From an uncultured Clostridia bacterium (GTDB lineage Bacteria; Bacillota; Clostridia; Oscillospirales; Oscillospiraceae), in NCBI GenBank assembly GCA_945927915.1, contig CAMEMX010000114.1:1-5156 (forward strand): a DNA stretch of 5,156 nucleotides, written 5' to 3'. Both the position numbers and the translations under genes were made by a program. Below, in pieces: positions 1-5,156 of the stretch (its first letter is position 1; the number at the start of each line of letters is the position of its first letter). Below the pieces are notes generated by a model. It was not told the origin of the DNA, did not search any database, and saw only the letters and a list, made by a program, of their open reading frames with translations.

Positions 1-521
1 CGGCACACGGCGTCGCGCAGCTCCCCGCTGCTCTGCGCGGCAAAGGGGAGACGGACGGTGTCCTTTCGCGGGATCAGCTCCAGCACCCAGCCGTTTGGAT
101 GGCGTTTGCCGGCTTGCGAGACGAAATCTTTCCAGTTTGCGCATCTGTCCGGCGTAGTCACAAGGGGCACAAGCGCAGGACAGACCTTCAGAAACCGCTC
201 CGGCGCGGAGAAGAGCGGCGCGCCGCCAAGCAGCGGCGCAAGGGCGCGCAGAATCGCGGCGTGTACCGGCGTTGGCCTGCGCTCAAAATCCAGCAGACAG
301 CCGTTTTTGCACAGGGAGGCGAGTCGCGCAAATGCCGCCGCGTCCGGCATTCGTTCGGGCAAAATTGCGTCGTCGACGATCCGCAGCGCGTTGGGAACCG
401 TCCGCTCCGGCAGACGCAGCACCCCGTCGCGTGTGAAGCCGAAGCCGTACTGCGCGGGCAAAACTCGCGGATCGTTCACAGATTCTTTCCAATTCGAGGC
501 AAAATAGACGGGGAAAGGCAA
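1..521 (-). CDS. Unrecognised protein, 5' part only (TTG start, runs off left edge)
   Basis: An uninterrupted minus-strand frame gives 173 residues from a TTG at 521-519 and stays open to the window edge, so the C-terminus is missing. The TTG is preferred because a perfect AGGAGG lies 8 nt upstream and no ATG competes. The protein begins MPFPVYFASNWKES. It has no signal peptide or membrane segment. It alternates hydrophobic strand-like stretches (about residues 25-36, 45-54, 74-80, 116-122, 144-150) with helical ones. The GCLLDFER stretch at 74-81 and the WVLELIP stretch at 145-151 resemble strands of a TIM barrel such as those of glycosidase-like proteins, but that is only an impression. It could be any alpha/beta protein, and I assign no function. 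It is transcribed divergently from yqeG. Another minus-strand frame at 528-283 overlaps it, but that frame has weaker start support and an Arg/Ala-rich, shadow-like composition. Confidence 0.75.
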   Translation of the reverse strand, partial: MPFPVYFASNWKESVNDPRVLPAQYGFGFTRDGVLRLPERTVPNALRIVDDAILPERMPDAAAFARLASLCKNGCLLDFERRPTPVHAAILRALAPLLGGAPLFSAPERFLKVCPALVPLVTTPDRCANWKDFVSQAGKRHPNGWVLELIPRKDTVRLPFAAQSSGELRDAVC

Positions 522-550
522 TAGACAAACCTCCTTTTCGGTGGTATAAT
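522..550 (+). promoter_or_regulatory. Strong sigma-A-type promoter for yqeG, extended -10
   Basis: The -35 box TAGACA (522-527) matches TTGACA at five of six positions. A 17-bp spacer leads to a perfect TATAAT (545-550), preceded by TG one base upstream (542-543), which makes an extended -10. Transcription should begin near 557, giving a leader of about 32 nt before the ATG at 589. The -35 box starts one base from the TTG codon of the divergent gene, and the spacer covers that gene's ribosome binding site. Polymerase bound here would therefore occupy the start of the leftward gene. Confidence 0.85.
530..535 (-). promoter_or_regulatory. Ribosome binding site that fixes the TTG start at 521
   Basis: On the minus strand this reads AGGAGG, within AAAAGGAGGTTT, and lies 8 nt before the TTG codon. 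The perfect match and spacing are the main reason for accepting a non-ATG start and this reading frame. Confidence 0.8.
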
Positions 551-551
551 A
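546..551 (-). promoter_or_regulatory. Possible leftward -10 element sharing the yqeG -10
   Basis: Read on the minus strand, bases 551-546 are TATTAT, one mismatch from TATAAT. This is because bases 544-552 (GTATAATAC) form an odd palindrome. A start near 539 would give a leader of about 18 nt that still includes the AGGAGG of the leftward gene. No good -35 box lies at the right distance (the best is the TCCATA/CATAAA area), so this is a tentative assignment. The leftward gene needs a promoter, and only 67 bp separate the two start codons. Confidence 0.4.
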
Positions 552-588
552 CTCCGTGTAAAAAATTTATGGAGCCACGGGGAGAAGT

Positions 589-1089
589 ATGCTATCATTC
601 TTACCGAGATTTATTTTCCCGAAGATCACCGACATTGCGCCGGAATTTCTGGCTGAGCGCGGCATTCGCCTTCTGCTGATGGACTTTGACAACACGATGC
701 TGCCGTATACCACCGATGTGCCGGAGCAGGAGCTGCTCGACTGGCTCGAAAGAATTCGGCGCGGCGGCATCGAATTGTGCATCGTCTCCAACAGCCACAA
801 GTCGCGCGTTCCGCAGTTTTCTGAGCGCTACGGTGTCGCCTGCCAGACGCACGCGGCAAAGCCGTCGCCCAAGGGCATTCGCCTTGCCATGCAGCGCTTC
901 GGCGCGGACAAAACGCAGACCGCCTTGGTCGGAGATCAGATATTTACCGATGTCCTCGGCGCAAATCTGGCGGGCGTGACCGCCATCGCCGTCCGATCCA
1001 TACATAATCACACCATTTTGCTGAAGCTGCGCCACATTTTTGAGGTGCCGTTTTTGGCAATGGCGCATAGAAGGAGAGTAAAACCATGA
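589..1089 (+). CDS. yqeG: YqeG family HAD-superfamily (IIIA) phosphatase
   Basis: The product has 166 residues, the usual size for the YqeG family of HAD phosphatases, and should be soluble and cytoplasmic. All four HAD motifs are visible. Motif I is DFDNT at 32-36, with nucleophile D32 and acid/base D34. Motif II is SN at 67-68. K91-P92 is the motif III lysine. Motif IV is GDQIFTD at 115-121, with D116 and D121 available to bind Mg2+. The small form without a large cap domain suggests a macromolecular or phosphorylated small-molecule substrate. The physiological substrate is not known to me. The ATG follows GGGGAG (579-584) at a short 4-nt spacing. It is the first gene after the 522-550 promoter, and its stop overlaps the next start in ATGA, which suggests translational coupling. 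Confidence is high in the family and low in the substrate. Confidence 0.93.
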   Translation: MLSFLPRFIFPKITDIAPEFLAERGIRLLLMDFDNTMLPYTTDVPEQELLDWLERIRRGGIELCIVSNSHKSRVPQFSERYGVACQTHAAKPSPKGIRLAMQRFGADKTQTALVGDQIFTDVLGANLAGVTAIAVRSIHNHTILLKLRHIFEVPFLAMAHRRRVKP

Positions 1090-2144
1090 AAAATCTTGAA
1101 AAATACCGCTCCGTTCTGACCGATGAGGTGCAGGGCTTGTTTCTCACCTCGCGCTACAGTCGGATGTACGCGGCGGAATTCGACATTGCCGAGGGCTATG
1201 CGATCGTCAGCAAGAACGGCGCGCGGTACTTTACCGACAGCCGCTATATTGAGTCTGCCCAGAAGAACATCAAGGACTTCGAGGTGATCGACTTCGGACG
1301 CGGCCTTTACGACTGCCTGAATGCCACCATCAAGGACTTCGGCATCACGACCCTCGGCTTTGAGGAAGCCTACCTGACGGTCGCGGAATGCAACGCCTTC
1401 CGCGACAAGCTCAAGGCGGAGTTCGTGCCGTACCAGAAGGAGATCAACGCCTTCCGCGCTTCGAAGGAGCCGTGGGAGATCGACCGCATGGTCAAGGCGC
1501 AGGAGATCACCGACCGCGCATTCACCGAGGTCTGCACGCGCATCCGCGAGGGCATGACCGAAAAGGAGCTTGCGGCGGAGCTGATCTACTGCCTGTATAA
1601 AAACGGCGGCGAGGGTCTGTCCTTCGATCCGATCGTGGTCTCCGGCCCGAACACGAGTATGCCGCACGGCGTGCCCGGCGACCGCAAGCTCCAAAAGGGC
1701 GACTTTATCACGATGGACTTCGGCGTGCTCTACCAGGGCTACTGCTCCGACATGACGCGCACGGTTGCCCTCGGCTATGCAACGGACGAGATGAAGAAGG
1801 TCTATGACACCGTCTTAAAGGCACAGCTTGCCGGCATCGCTGTCTCCAGGGCGGGCGTGAGCGGCAAGGCGATCGACGAAGCCGCGCGCAATGTCATCAG
1901 GGAAGCGGGCTACGGCGAGTATTTCGGCCACGGCTACGGTCACAGCCTCGGTCTGGAGATCCACGAAAATCCGAACTGCAACCTGCGCAACGAGGATCCG
2001 ATGCCGCTGCACGCGGTCGCTTCCGCCGAGCCGGGCATCTATCTGCCGGATAAATTCGGCGTGCGCATCGAGGATGTTGTCGTCTTTGAGGCCGACGGTT
2101 GCCGTGATATTACAAAAAGTCCGAAAGAATTGCTGATCCTGTGA
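1086..2144 (+). CDS. M24 family Xaa-Pro aminopeptidase/dipeptidase
   Basis: This 352-residue cytoplasmic metallopeptidase should cleave Xaa-Pro bonds in peptides. Residues 1 to about 125 form the creatinase-type N-terminal domain, and about 130-350 form the pita-bread catalytic domain. The five expected metal ligands of the two-metal centre are present: D211 (MDFG), D222 (SDMTRT), H286 (GHGYGHSLG), E315 (AEPGIY) and E329 (RIED). The catalytic-site histidines H194 (MPHG) and H293 (EIHE) are also present. The length fits the YqhT/PepQ-like group rather than the longer (about 440-residue) E. coli PepP. The start is set by AAGGAGAG at 1071-1078, 7 nt before ATG, and overlaps the yqeG stop. A YqhT-type peptidase directly before efp matches the arrangement known in Bacillus subtilis. 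Whether it acts as an aminopeptidase or a strict dipeptidase cannot be told from sequence. Confidence 0.93.
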   Translation: MKNLEKYRSVLTDEVQGLFLTSRYSRMYAAEFDIAEGYAIVSKNGARYFTDSRYIESAQKNIKDFEVIDFGRGLYDCLNATIKDFGITTLGFEEAYLTVAECNAFRDKLKAEFVPYQKEINAFRASKEPWEIDRMVKAQEITDRAFTEVCTRIREGMTEKELAAELIYCLYKNGGEGLSFDPIVVSGPNTSMPHGVPGDRKLQKGDFITMDFGVLYQGYCSDMTRTVALGYATDEMKKVYDTVLKAQLAGIAVSRAGVSGKAIDEAARNVIREAGYGEYFGHGYGHSLGLEIHENPNCNLRNEDPMPLHAVASAEPGIYLPDKFGVRIEDVVVFEADGCRDITKSPKELLIL

Positions 2145-2153
2145 GGATTATGC

Positions 2154-2212
2154 TTGCATTTTTCATAATTATCGGTTAAAATATATCCGTATTATTGCCT
2201 GTATGGTATACA
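2154..2212 (+). promoter_or_regulatory. Putative promoter(s) for efp in the 103-bp spacer
   Basis: The spacer is much AT-richer than the flanking genes. One candidate is TTGCAT (2154-2159), a 17-bp gap, then TAAAAT (2177-2182), with a good -10 but a poor -35. A second is an extended -10, TGGTATACA (2204-2212), without a recognisable -35. Either would let efp and the following gene be transcribed independently of yqeG and the peptidase. No terminator-like hairpin is seen here, so read-through from upstream is also likely. Confidence 0.4.
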
Positions 2213-2247
2213 ACAGCCCTTCAGGGGAAAAATAGGAGGACAAATAA

Positions 2248-2811
2248 ATGATTTCTGTCAGCGATTTTAGAAACGGCGTCACCTTCGACATGGACGGCAA
2301 GGTCATGCAGATCATCGAATTCCAGCACGTCAAGCCCGGCAAGGGTGCTGCGTTCGTCCGCGTCAAGATGCGCAACGTCATCACGGGCGGCGTCACCGAG
2401 ACGACCTTCAACCCGAATGACAAGTATCCCACCGCATATATCGAGCGCAAGAAGATGGAGTATTCCTACAACGACGGCGGCCTGTACTACTTCATGGACG
2501 GCGAGACCTATGAGATGGTCCCCGTGGAGGAGAGCGTGCTCGACGACAGCTTCAAGTTCGTCAAGGAAAACGACACCTGCACCATCCTGTCCTACAAGGG
2601 CAGCGTCTTCGGCGTCGAAGCGCCCAACTTTGTAGACCTTGAGGTCACCAAGACCGAGCCGGGCCTCGCCGGCAACACCGCCACCAACACCCTCAAGCCC
2701 GCCACGGTCGAGACCGGCGCTGAGGTCAAGGTGCCTCTGTTCATCAACGAAGGCGACAAGATTTCTATCGACACGCGTACCGGCGAGTATCTTGGCAGAG
2801 CCAAGGCGTAA
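2248..2811 (+). CDS. efp: Translation elongation factor P (EF-P)
   Basis: The 187-residue protein is the normal length for EF-P. EF-P binds between the P and E sites of the ribosome and stimulates peptide bond formation at polyproline stretches. It has the KOW-like N-terminal domain (about 1-64) followed by two OB-fold domains (about 66-127 and 130-187). The C-terminal signature around [17 protein letters not shown] is intact. The tip loop is [12 protein letters not shown] with K32 at the residue that is post-translationally modified in lysine-type EF-Ps. It is therefore not the rhamnosylated arginine type. No modification enzyme is encoded in the window. The start is set by AGGAGG at 2234-2239, 8 nt before ATG. 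It follows the M24 peptidase gene and is probably co-transcribed with the acidic protein gene 28 nt downstream. Confidence 0.97.
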   Translation: MISVSDFRNGVTFDMDGKVMQIIEFQHVKPGKGAAFVRVKMRNVITGGVTETTFNPNDKYPTAYIERKKMEYSYNDGGLYYFMDGETYEMVPVEESVLDDSFKFVKENDTCTILSYKGSVFGVEAPNFVDLEVTKTEPGLAGNTATNTLKPATVETGAEVKVPLFINEGDKISIDTRTGEYLGRAKA

Positions 2812-2839
2812 GCGGACGCAACCGGAAAGGAGAACAACA

Positions 2840-3304
2840 ATGACTCTCTCTGAAAAAGCGGCGTATCTGAAGGGCCTGATGGACGGCCTCGACCTCAACA
2901 AGGAATCTGCCGAGGGCAAAATGATCGCGGGTATCGTCGATCTGCTCGGCGAGATGACCACCTCGATCAGCGATTTGGAGGAAAACGCCATCGCGGTTTC
3001 CGACGAGCTGGACGAGATCGAAGAGGATCTCGACGCCATCGAGGAATTCCTGATGGACGAGGACGACGAGGAAGACGACGACTTCGACGACGAGGACGAT
3101 TACGAGTTCGACGACGAGGACGAAGAGGATGACGAGGATGACGAGAAAGTCATCTATGACGTGACCTGCCCGTCCTGCGGCGAGGTGCTTCATCTCGACG
3201 AGGATACCATCCTGCAGGAATCCATCCATTGCCCGAAGTGCAACGAGCTGTTGGAGTTCGAGTTCGACGAGGACGAGGAAGACGACGAGGAATTGGAGTT
3301 CTGA
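2840..3304 (+). CDS. CD1247 N-terminal-domain-type acidic protein with zinc-ribbon-like CxxC pairs
   Basis: The product has 154 residues. Residues 1-70 are predicted helical (TLSEKAAYLKGLMDGLDL, then heptad-like leucines and isoleucines up to EEDLDAIEEFL). They resemble the CD1247 N-terminal domain found in Clostridia. Residues 72-102 are almost entirely Asp/Glu. Two cysteine pairs follow, C110-x-x-C113 (CPSC) and C131-x-x-C134 (CPKC), an arrangement that suits a small zinc ribbon. The last 16 residues are acidic again. The frame is open upstream to 2639 inside efp, but the ATG at 2840 is chosen because AAAGGAGA lies at 2826-2833 and the domain begins there. It is probably co-transcribed with efp and ends just before a terminator. 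The function is unknown. The acidic tract could mimic nucleic acid or bind a basic partner, which is speculation. Confidence 0.88.
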   Translation: MTLSEKAAYLKGLMDGLDLNKESAEGKMIAGIVDLLGEMTTSISDLEENAIAVSDELDEIEEDLDAIEEFLMDEDDEEDDDFDDEDDYEFDDEDEEDDEDDEKVIYDVTCPSCGEVLHLDEDTILQESIHCPKCNELLEFEFDEDEEDDEELEF

Positions 3305-3316
3305 GAATCAGCAAAC

Positions 3317-3354
3317 AAACTCCCACCGAAAGAAGCCTTTCGGTGGGAGTTTTT
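3317..3354. terminator. Intrinsic terminator between convergent gene groups, probably bidirectional
   Basis: Bases 3319-3332 and 3337-3350 form a perfect 14-bp stem (ACTCCCACCGAAAG pairing with CTTTCGGTGGGAGT) around a 4-base loop AAGC. The stem can extend by two A-T pairs. On the plus strand it is followed directly by TTTTT (3350-3354), a classic terminator 14 nt after the acidic protein's stop. On the minus strand it lies 17 nt after the stop of the small OadG-like gene and is followed by TTTGTTTG, a weaker but usable U-rich tail. Confidence 0.93.
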
Positions 3355-3367
3355 CGTTAATTTGCAC

Positions 3368-3520
3368 TTATTTGCGCTTTTTTCCGGCGGCGCCCAGCAG
3401 GGCGATCGTCAGCATGATGATCAGAATAACGATAAAGATCGAGCCCCAGCCGATGCCCATCAGTCGGAGCGCCTCCTGCCAGGTAGCCGGGCGTTCGGCG
3501 ATTTCCAAAAACAGCGGCAT
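3368..3520 (-). CDS. 50-residue OadG-related small membrane subunit
   Basis: This minus-strand frame encodes 50 residues, starting MPLFLEIAERPATWQEAL and ending GAAGKKRK. One transmembrane helix spans about residues 21-45 (GIGWGSIFIVILIIMLTIALLG), with a basic KKRK tail that should lie in the cytoplasm. That layout, and the position directly after a decarboxylase beta subunit, matches the gamma/delta (OadG-type) subunit of Na+-pumping decarboxylases, which assembles and anchors the complex. It is far shorter than a typical OadG (about 80-100 residues) and lacks the Pro/Ala-rich cytoplasmic extension. AGGAGG (3533-3528) sits 7 nt before the ATG and touches the beta-subunit stop codon, so the two genes are tightly linked (12-nt gap). 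The coding call is strong. The subunit assignment rests on topology and context. Confidence 0.85.
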   Translation of the reverse strand: MPLFLEIAERPATWQEALRLMGIGWGSIFIVILIIMLTIALLGAAGKKRK

Positions 3521-3532
3521 ATCCTGTCCTCC

Positions 3533-4684
3533 TTATCCGATCGTCTGCACGAGCCGCAGAATCAGGCCGCCCGCAATGACCGAGGCGATCTGCCCGGAGA
3601 CGTTGACGCCGACGGTGTGCATGAGCAGGAAGTTCTGCGGGTCTTCCTTCAGACCCATTTTGTGGATCACGCGCGAGGACATGGGAAACGCGGAGATGCC
3701 CGCTGCGCCGATCATGGGATTGAGCTTTTTCTCCCTGGGCAGGAATAGATTGATCAGTTTGGCAATCAGAACGCCGCCGGCTGTGTCAAAAATGAAGGCG
3801 ACGAGGCCGAGCGCCATGATCAGAAGCGTCTCGACGCGCAGAAAGCGTTCAGCAGACATATTTGCTGCGATAGAGATGCCGAGAAAGAGCGTGATGAGGT
3901 TGGCGAGCACCTTCTGCGCGGTCTCCGAAAGGGAATTCAGCACGCCGCACTCGCGGATGAGGTTGCCGAACATCAGAAAGCCGATCAGCACCACCGCGTC
4001 CGGCGCGAAGATGCCCGTGATGATCGTGATGAGAACGGGGAAGAGAATGCGCGTTGTCCGCGAGACCTCTCTTGGCGCATAGGGCATTCGGATGCGGCGT
4101 TCCTGCTTTGTCGTGAGCAGGCGGACGACCGGCGGCTGCACGATGGGCACAAGCGCCATATAGGAGTAGGCCGCGACAGTGATCGCGCCGATGTAGCTGC
4201 TGCCGAGCGTGTTGGCGACGACGATGGAGGTCGGCCCGTCCGCCGCGCCGATGATGGCGATGGAGGCGGCGTCGCGGATGTCAAAGCCGAGCAGGCTCGC
4301 CATAAAAAACGTAAAGAAAATGCCGAACTGCGCCGCCGCGCCGAAGATCATCAGCTTTGGATTCGACAGCAGAGGGCCGAAGTCGATCATCGCGCCAATG
4401 CCGATGAACAAGACGAGGGGAAACAGCTCGTTGGCGATGCCCGCGCGGTAGAGCAGGCCGAGAATACCCTCGGCGTTGCCGGCGGCATCCACGCCGAGGC
4501 TGACACCCGGCAGATTCATCAATATCGCGCCGAAGCCGATTGGCAGCAGCAGCGAAGGCTCCATATCCTTTGCGATCGCAAGGTAGATCAGCGCCCCGCC
4601 GATCAGCCACATGACAAGATACATCCAGTTTCCTTCAGGGAATCCCGCGCAAAAGTCGATCAGGTTGTCAAACAGTGCCTCCAA
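3533..4684 (-). CDS. Sodium-ion-translocating decarboxylase, beta subunit (OadB/GcdB/MmdB family)
   Basis: This 383-residue integral membrane protein has about nine or more hydrophobic segments. The family couples decarboxylation of a carboxybiotin-bound group to export of Na+. Family signatures are visible: FIGIGAMIDFGPLLSNP (93-109), IGAADGPTSI (145-154) with D149 as the conserved membrane aspartate of the Na+ path, GAAGISAFPMSSRV (326-339), and HTVGVNVSGQIASVIAGG (356-373). Whether the substrate is oxaloacetate, glutaconyl-CoA, methylmalonyl-CoA or malonate is set by the alpha subunit, which is not in the window, so no symbol is given. The start is TTG at 4684-4682, preceded by AAAGGAG with a 6-nt spacing. 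The next Met is residue 21 with no ribosome binding site. It lies 58 nt after the PH-domain gene on the same strand, with no clear promoter between them. Confidence 0.94.
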   Translation of the reverse strand: MEALFDNLIDFCAGFPEGNWMYLVMWLIGGALIYLAIAKDMEPSLLLPIGFGAILMNLPGVSLGVDAAGNAEGILGLLYRAGIANELFPLVLFIGIGAMIDFGPLLSNPKLMIFGAAAQFGIFFTFFMASLLGFDIRDAASIAIIGAADGPTSIVVANTLGSSYIGAITVAAYSYMALVPIVQPPVVRLLTTKQERRIRMPYAPREVSRTTRILFPVLITIITGIFAPDAVVLIGFLMFGNLIRECGVLNSLSETAQKVLANLITLFLGISIAANMSAERFLRVETLLIMALGLVAFIFDTAGGVLIAKLINLFLPREKKLNPMIGAAGISAFPMSSRVIHKMGLKEDPQNFLLMHTVGVNVSGQIASVIAGGLILRLVQTIG

Positions 4685-4690
4685 AGAAAG

Positions 4691-4697
4691 CTCCTTT
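4691..4697 (-). promoter_or_regulatory. Ribosome binding site that fixes the TTG start at 4684
   Basis: The minus strand reads AAAGGAG here, 6 nt upstream of TTG. No ATG with comparable support exists before Met21, and the residues between are consistent with the family's N-terminal region before the first membrane helix. Confidence 0.75.
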
Positions 4698-4742
4698 CAC
4701 AAAACGGTTGGAACGACGGCAGACAAATGCGGCGCACTTGCC

Positions 4743-5147
4743 TCAGTTTACGTCGGGAACGTCGTCAAAATCGTCGAGGTCGGAATCGTCATCCGGCTCG
4801 TCGTGGACGTCGGCCATCATCTCGCCGATGCGCATCCGGCGGCGGATCTTGCATTCTTCGACGTTAGAGTGCAGCAGCTCCTTGACGTCGAGCGGGTGCT
4901 TGACGTTTTTGAGCGTGAGCTGCGGCGTGGACTTGTCGGCGGAGACGACATTGATCGAGCCGACGCCGAAAATGCGCTGCCAGAGCGTGCGCTTGATGCT
5001 GATGTCGCGGATGCGGTAGAGCAGAACCTCCTCATCGCGGACGCTGAAAAAGCCGACCGAGAAGAACAACCGATCCTTGCTCATGGCATAGCGCGTGAAG
5101 CTCAGCGGCATCCCCAGAAAGCGCTTGCGATCCTTCCAGATGTACAT
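4743..5147 (-). CDS. Bacterial PH (bPH2-like) domain protein with acidic tail
   Basis: The product has 134 residues from an ATG at 5147. Residues 1 to about 95 look like a bacterial pleckstrin-homology domain. They include a strand-rich region in the order RYAMSKDRLFFSVGFFSVRDEEVLLYRI, then RDISIKRTLWQRIFGVGSINVVSADKSTPQLTLKNV, then a helix with PLDVKELLHS. The RTLWQRIFGVG stretch is typical of YdbS/YdbT-like proteins. No membrane helix is present, so this is a stand-alone cytoplasmic version. A basic stretch IRRRMRIGEM (101-110) is followed by an Asp-rich tail (113-132). The start is moderately supported by AAGGGTG just upstream. The frame remains open to the right edge (three further codons), so a start outside the window cannot be ruled out. 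The role is unknown, and the link to the downstream Na+ pump genes may be only positional. Confidence 0.85.
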   Translation of the reverse strand: MYIWKDRKRFLGMPLSFTRYAMSKDRLFFSVGFFSVRDEEVLLYRIRDISIKRTLWQRIFGVGSINVVSADKSTPQLTLKNVKHPLDVKELLHSNVEECKIRRRMRIGEMMADVHDEPDDDSDLDDFDDVPDVN

Positions 5148-5156
5148 ATCACCCTT

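Noticed and set aside
58..524. Two long plus-strand open frames (149 and 141 codons) opposite the leftward gene
   Set aside because: Their products are Arg/Ser/Gly-rich without domain character, they lack good ribosome binding sites, and they are antisense to a frame with a perfect ribosome binding site and coherent protein.
283..528. Minus-strand 81-codon frame starting near the same AGGAGG
   Set aside because: Its start would lie only 1 nt from the AGGAGG, too close to be used. Its product is Arg/Ala-rich, whereas the TTG frame has ideal spacing and stays open to the window edge.
1008..1694. Minus-strand 228-codon open frame
   Set aside because: It is antisense to the M24 peptidase gene, whose catalytic residues are all intact. 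It is a by-product of GC-rich codon use.
2147..2169. Hairpin ATTATG...CATAAT after the M24 gene, considered as a terminator
   Set aside because: The stem is only 6 bp, AT-rich, with an 11-base loop and no following T tract. It is too weak for an intrinsic terminator.
2216..2228. CCCT-TC-AGGG inverted repeat upstream of the efp ribosome binding site
   Set aside because: Four base pairs with a 2-base gap cannot form a stable hairpin, and the following bases are A-rich rather than T-rich.
2639..2839. Upstream extension of the acidic protein frame into efp
   Set aside because: The extension is Ser/Pro/Arg-rich, overlaps efp in another frame, and the ATG at 2840 has its own well-spaced ribosome binding site.
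2221..3039. Minus-strand 272-codon open frame across efp and the acidic gene
   Set aside because: It spans two genuine plus-strand genes and their intergenic gap. The Leu/Val/Asp-rich composition is what antisense of GAC/GAG-rich codons gives.
2765..3229. Minus-strand frame with a long Val/Leu/Phe stretch that looks like membrane helices
   Set aside because: The hydrophobic run is simply the reverse complement of the Asp/Glu tract (GAC/GAG read as GTC/CTC). It has no independent coding support.
3372..4082. Plus-strand 236-codon open frame opposite the OadB-type gene
   Set aside because: It is antisense to a clear family member. Its Met/Ile/Arg/Ser-rich product has no domain features, and its start lies just after the shared terminator without a ribosome binding site.

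Overview
The window looks like ordinary chromosomal backbone from a GC-rich member of the Clostridia, probably the Oscillospiraceae/Ruminococcaceae. This is inferred from strong AGGAGG-type ribosome binding sites, two TTG starts, a YqeG-type HAD phosphatase, the M24 peptidase-efp pair also known from Bacillus (yqhT-efp), and a CD1247-type acidic zinc-ribbon protein after efp. There are no RNA genes, mobile elements or CRISPR arrays.

Layout. Bases 1-521 (minus strand) hold the 5' part of an unrecognised gene that starts at TTG and runs off the left edge. A 67-bp divergent region follows. It contains a near-consensus extended -10 promoter for the rightward genes, and its -10 core is an odd palindrome that could also serve the leftward gene. 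Rightward come yqeG (589-1089), an M24 Xaa-Pro-type peptidase gene (1086-2144) that overlaps yqeG by ATGA, a 103-bp spacer with promoter-like elements, efp (2248-2811), and a gene for a very acidic protein with a CxxC...CxxC pair (2840-3304). A 14-bp perfect hairpin with a T tract (3317-3354) ends this group and separates it from a convergent leftward group.

Read from the right edge, the leftward group is a bacterial PH-domain protein (5147-4743), the beta subunit of a sodium-ion-translocating decarboxylase (4684-3533, TTG start), and a 50-residue single-span membrane protein (3520-3368) that looks like a minimal OadG/gamma-type subunit.

Functionally, the rightward group joins a putative phosphatase, a peptidase acting on Xaa-Pro bonds and the factor that rescues ribosomes stalled at polyproline. 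The leftward group carries the membrane part of a Na+ pump driven by decarboxylation of an organic acid. The alpha and biotin-carrier subunits are not in the window.

I see no convincing undescribed system. The points most worth a second look are the shared divergent promoter, the tiny OadG-like gene, the unidentified TTG-start gene, and the acidic protein with its in-frame 24-bp duplication next to efp.
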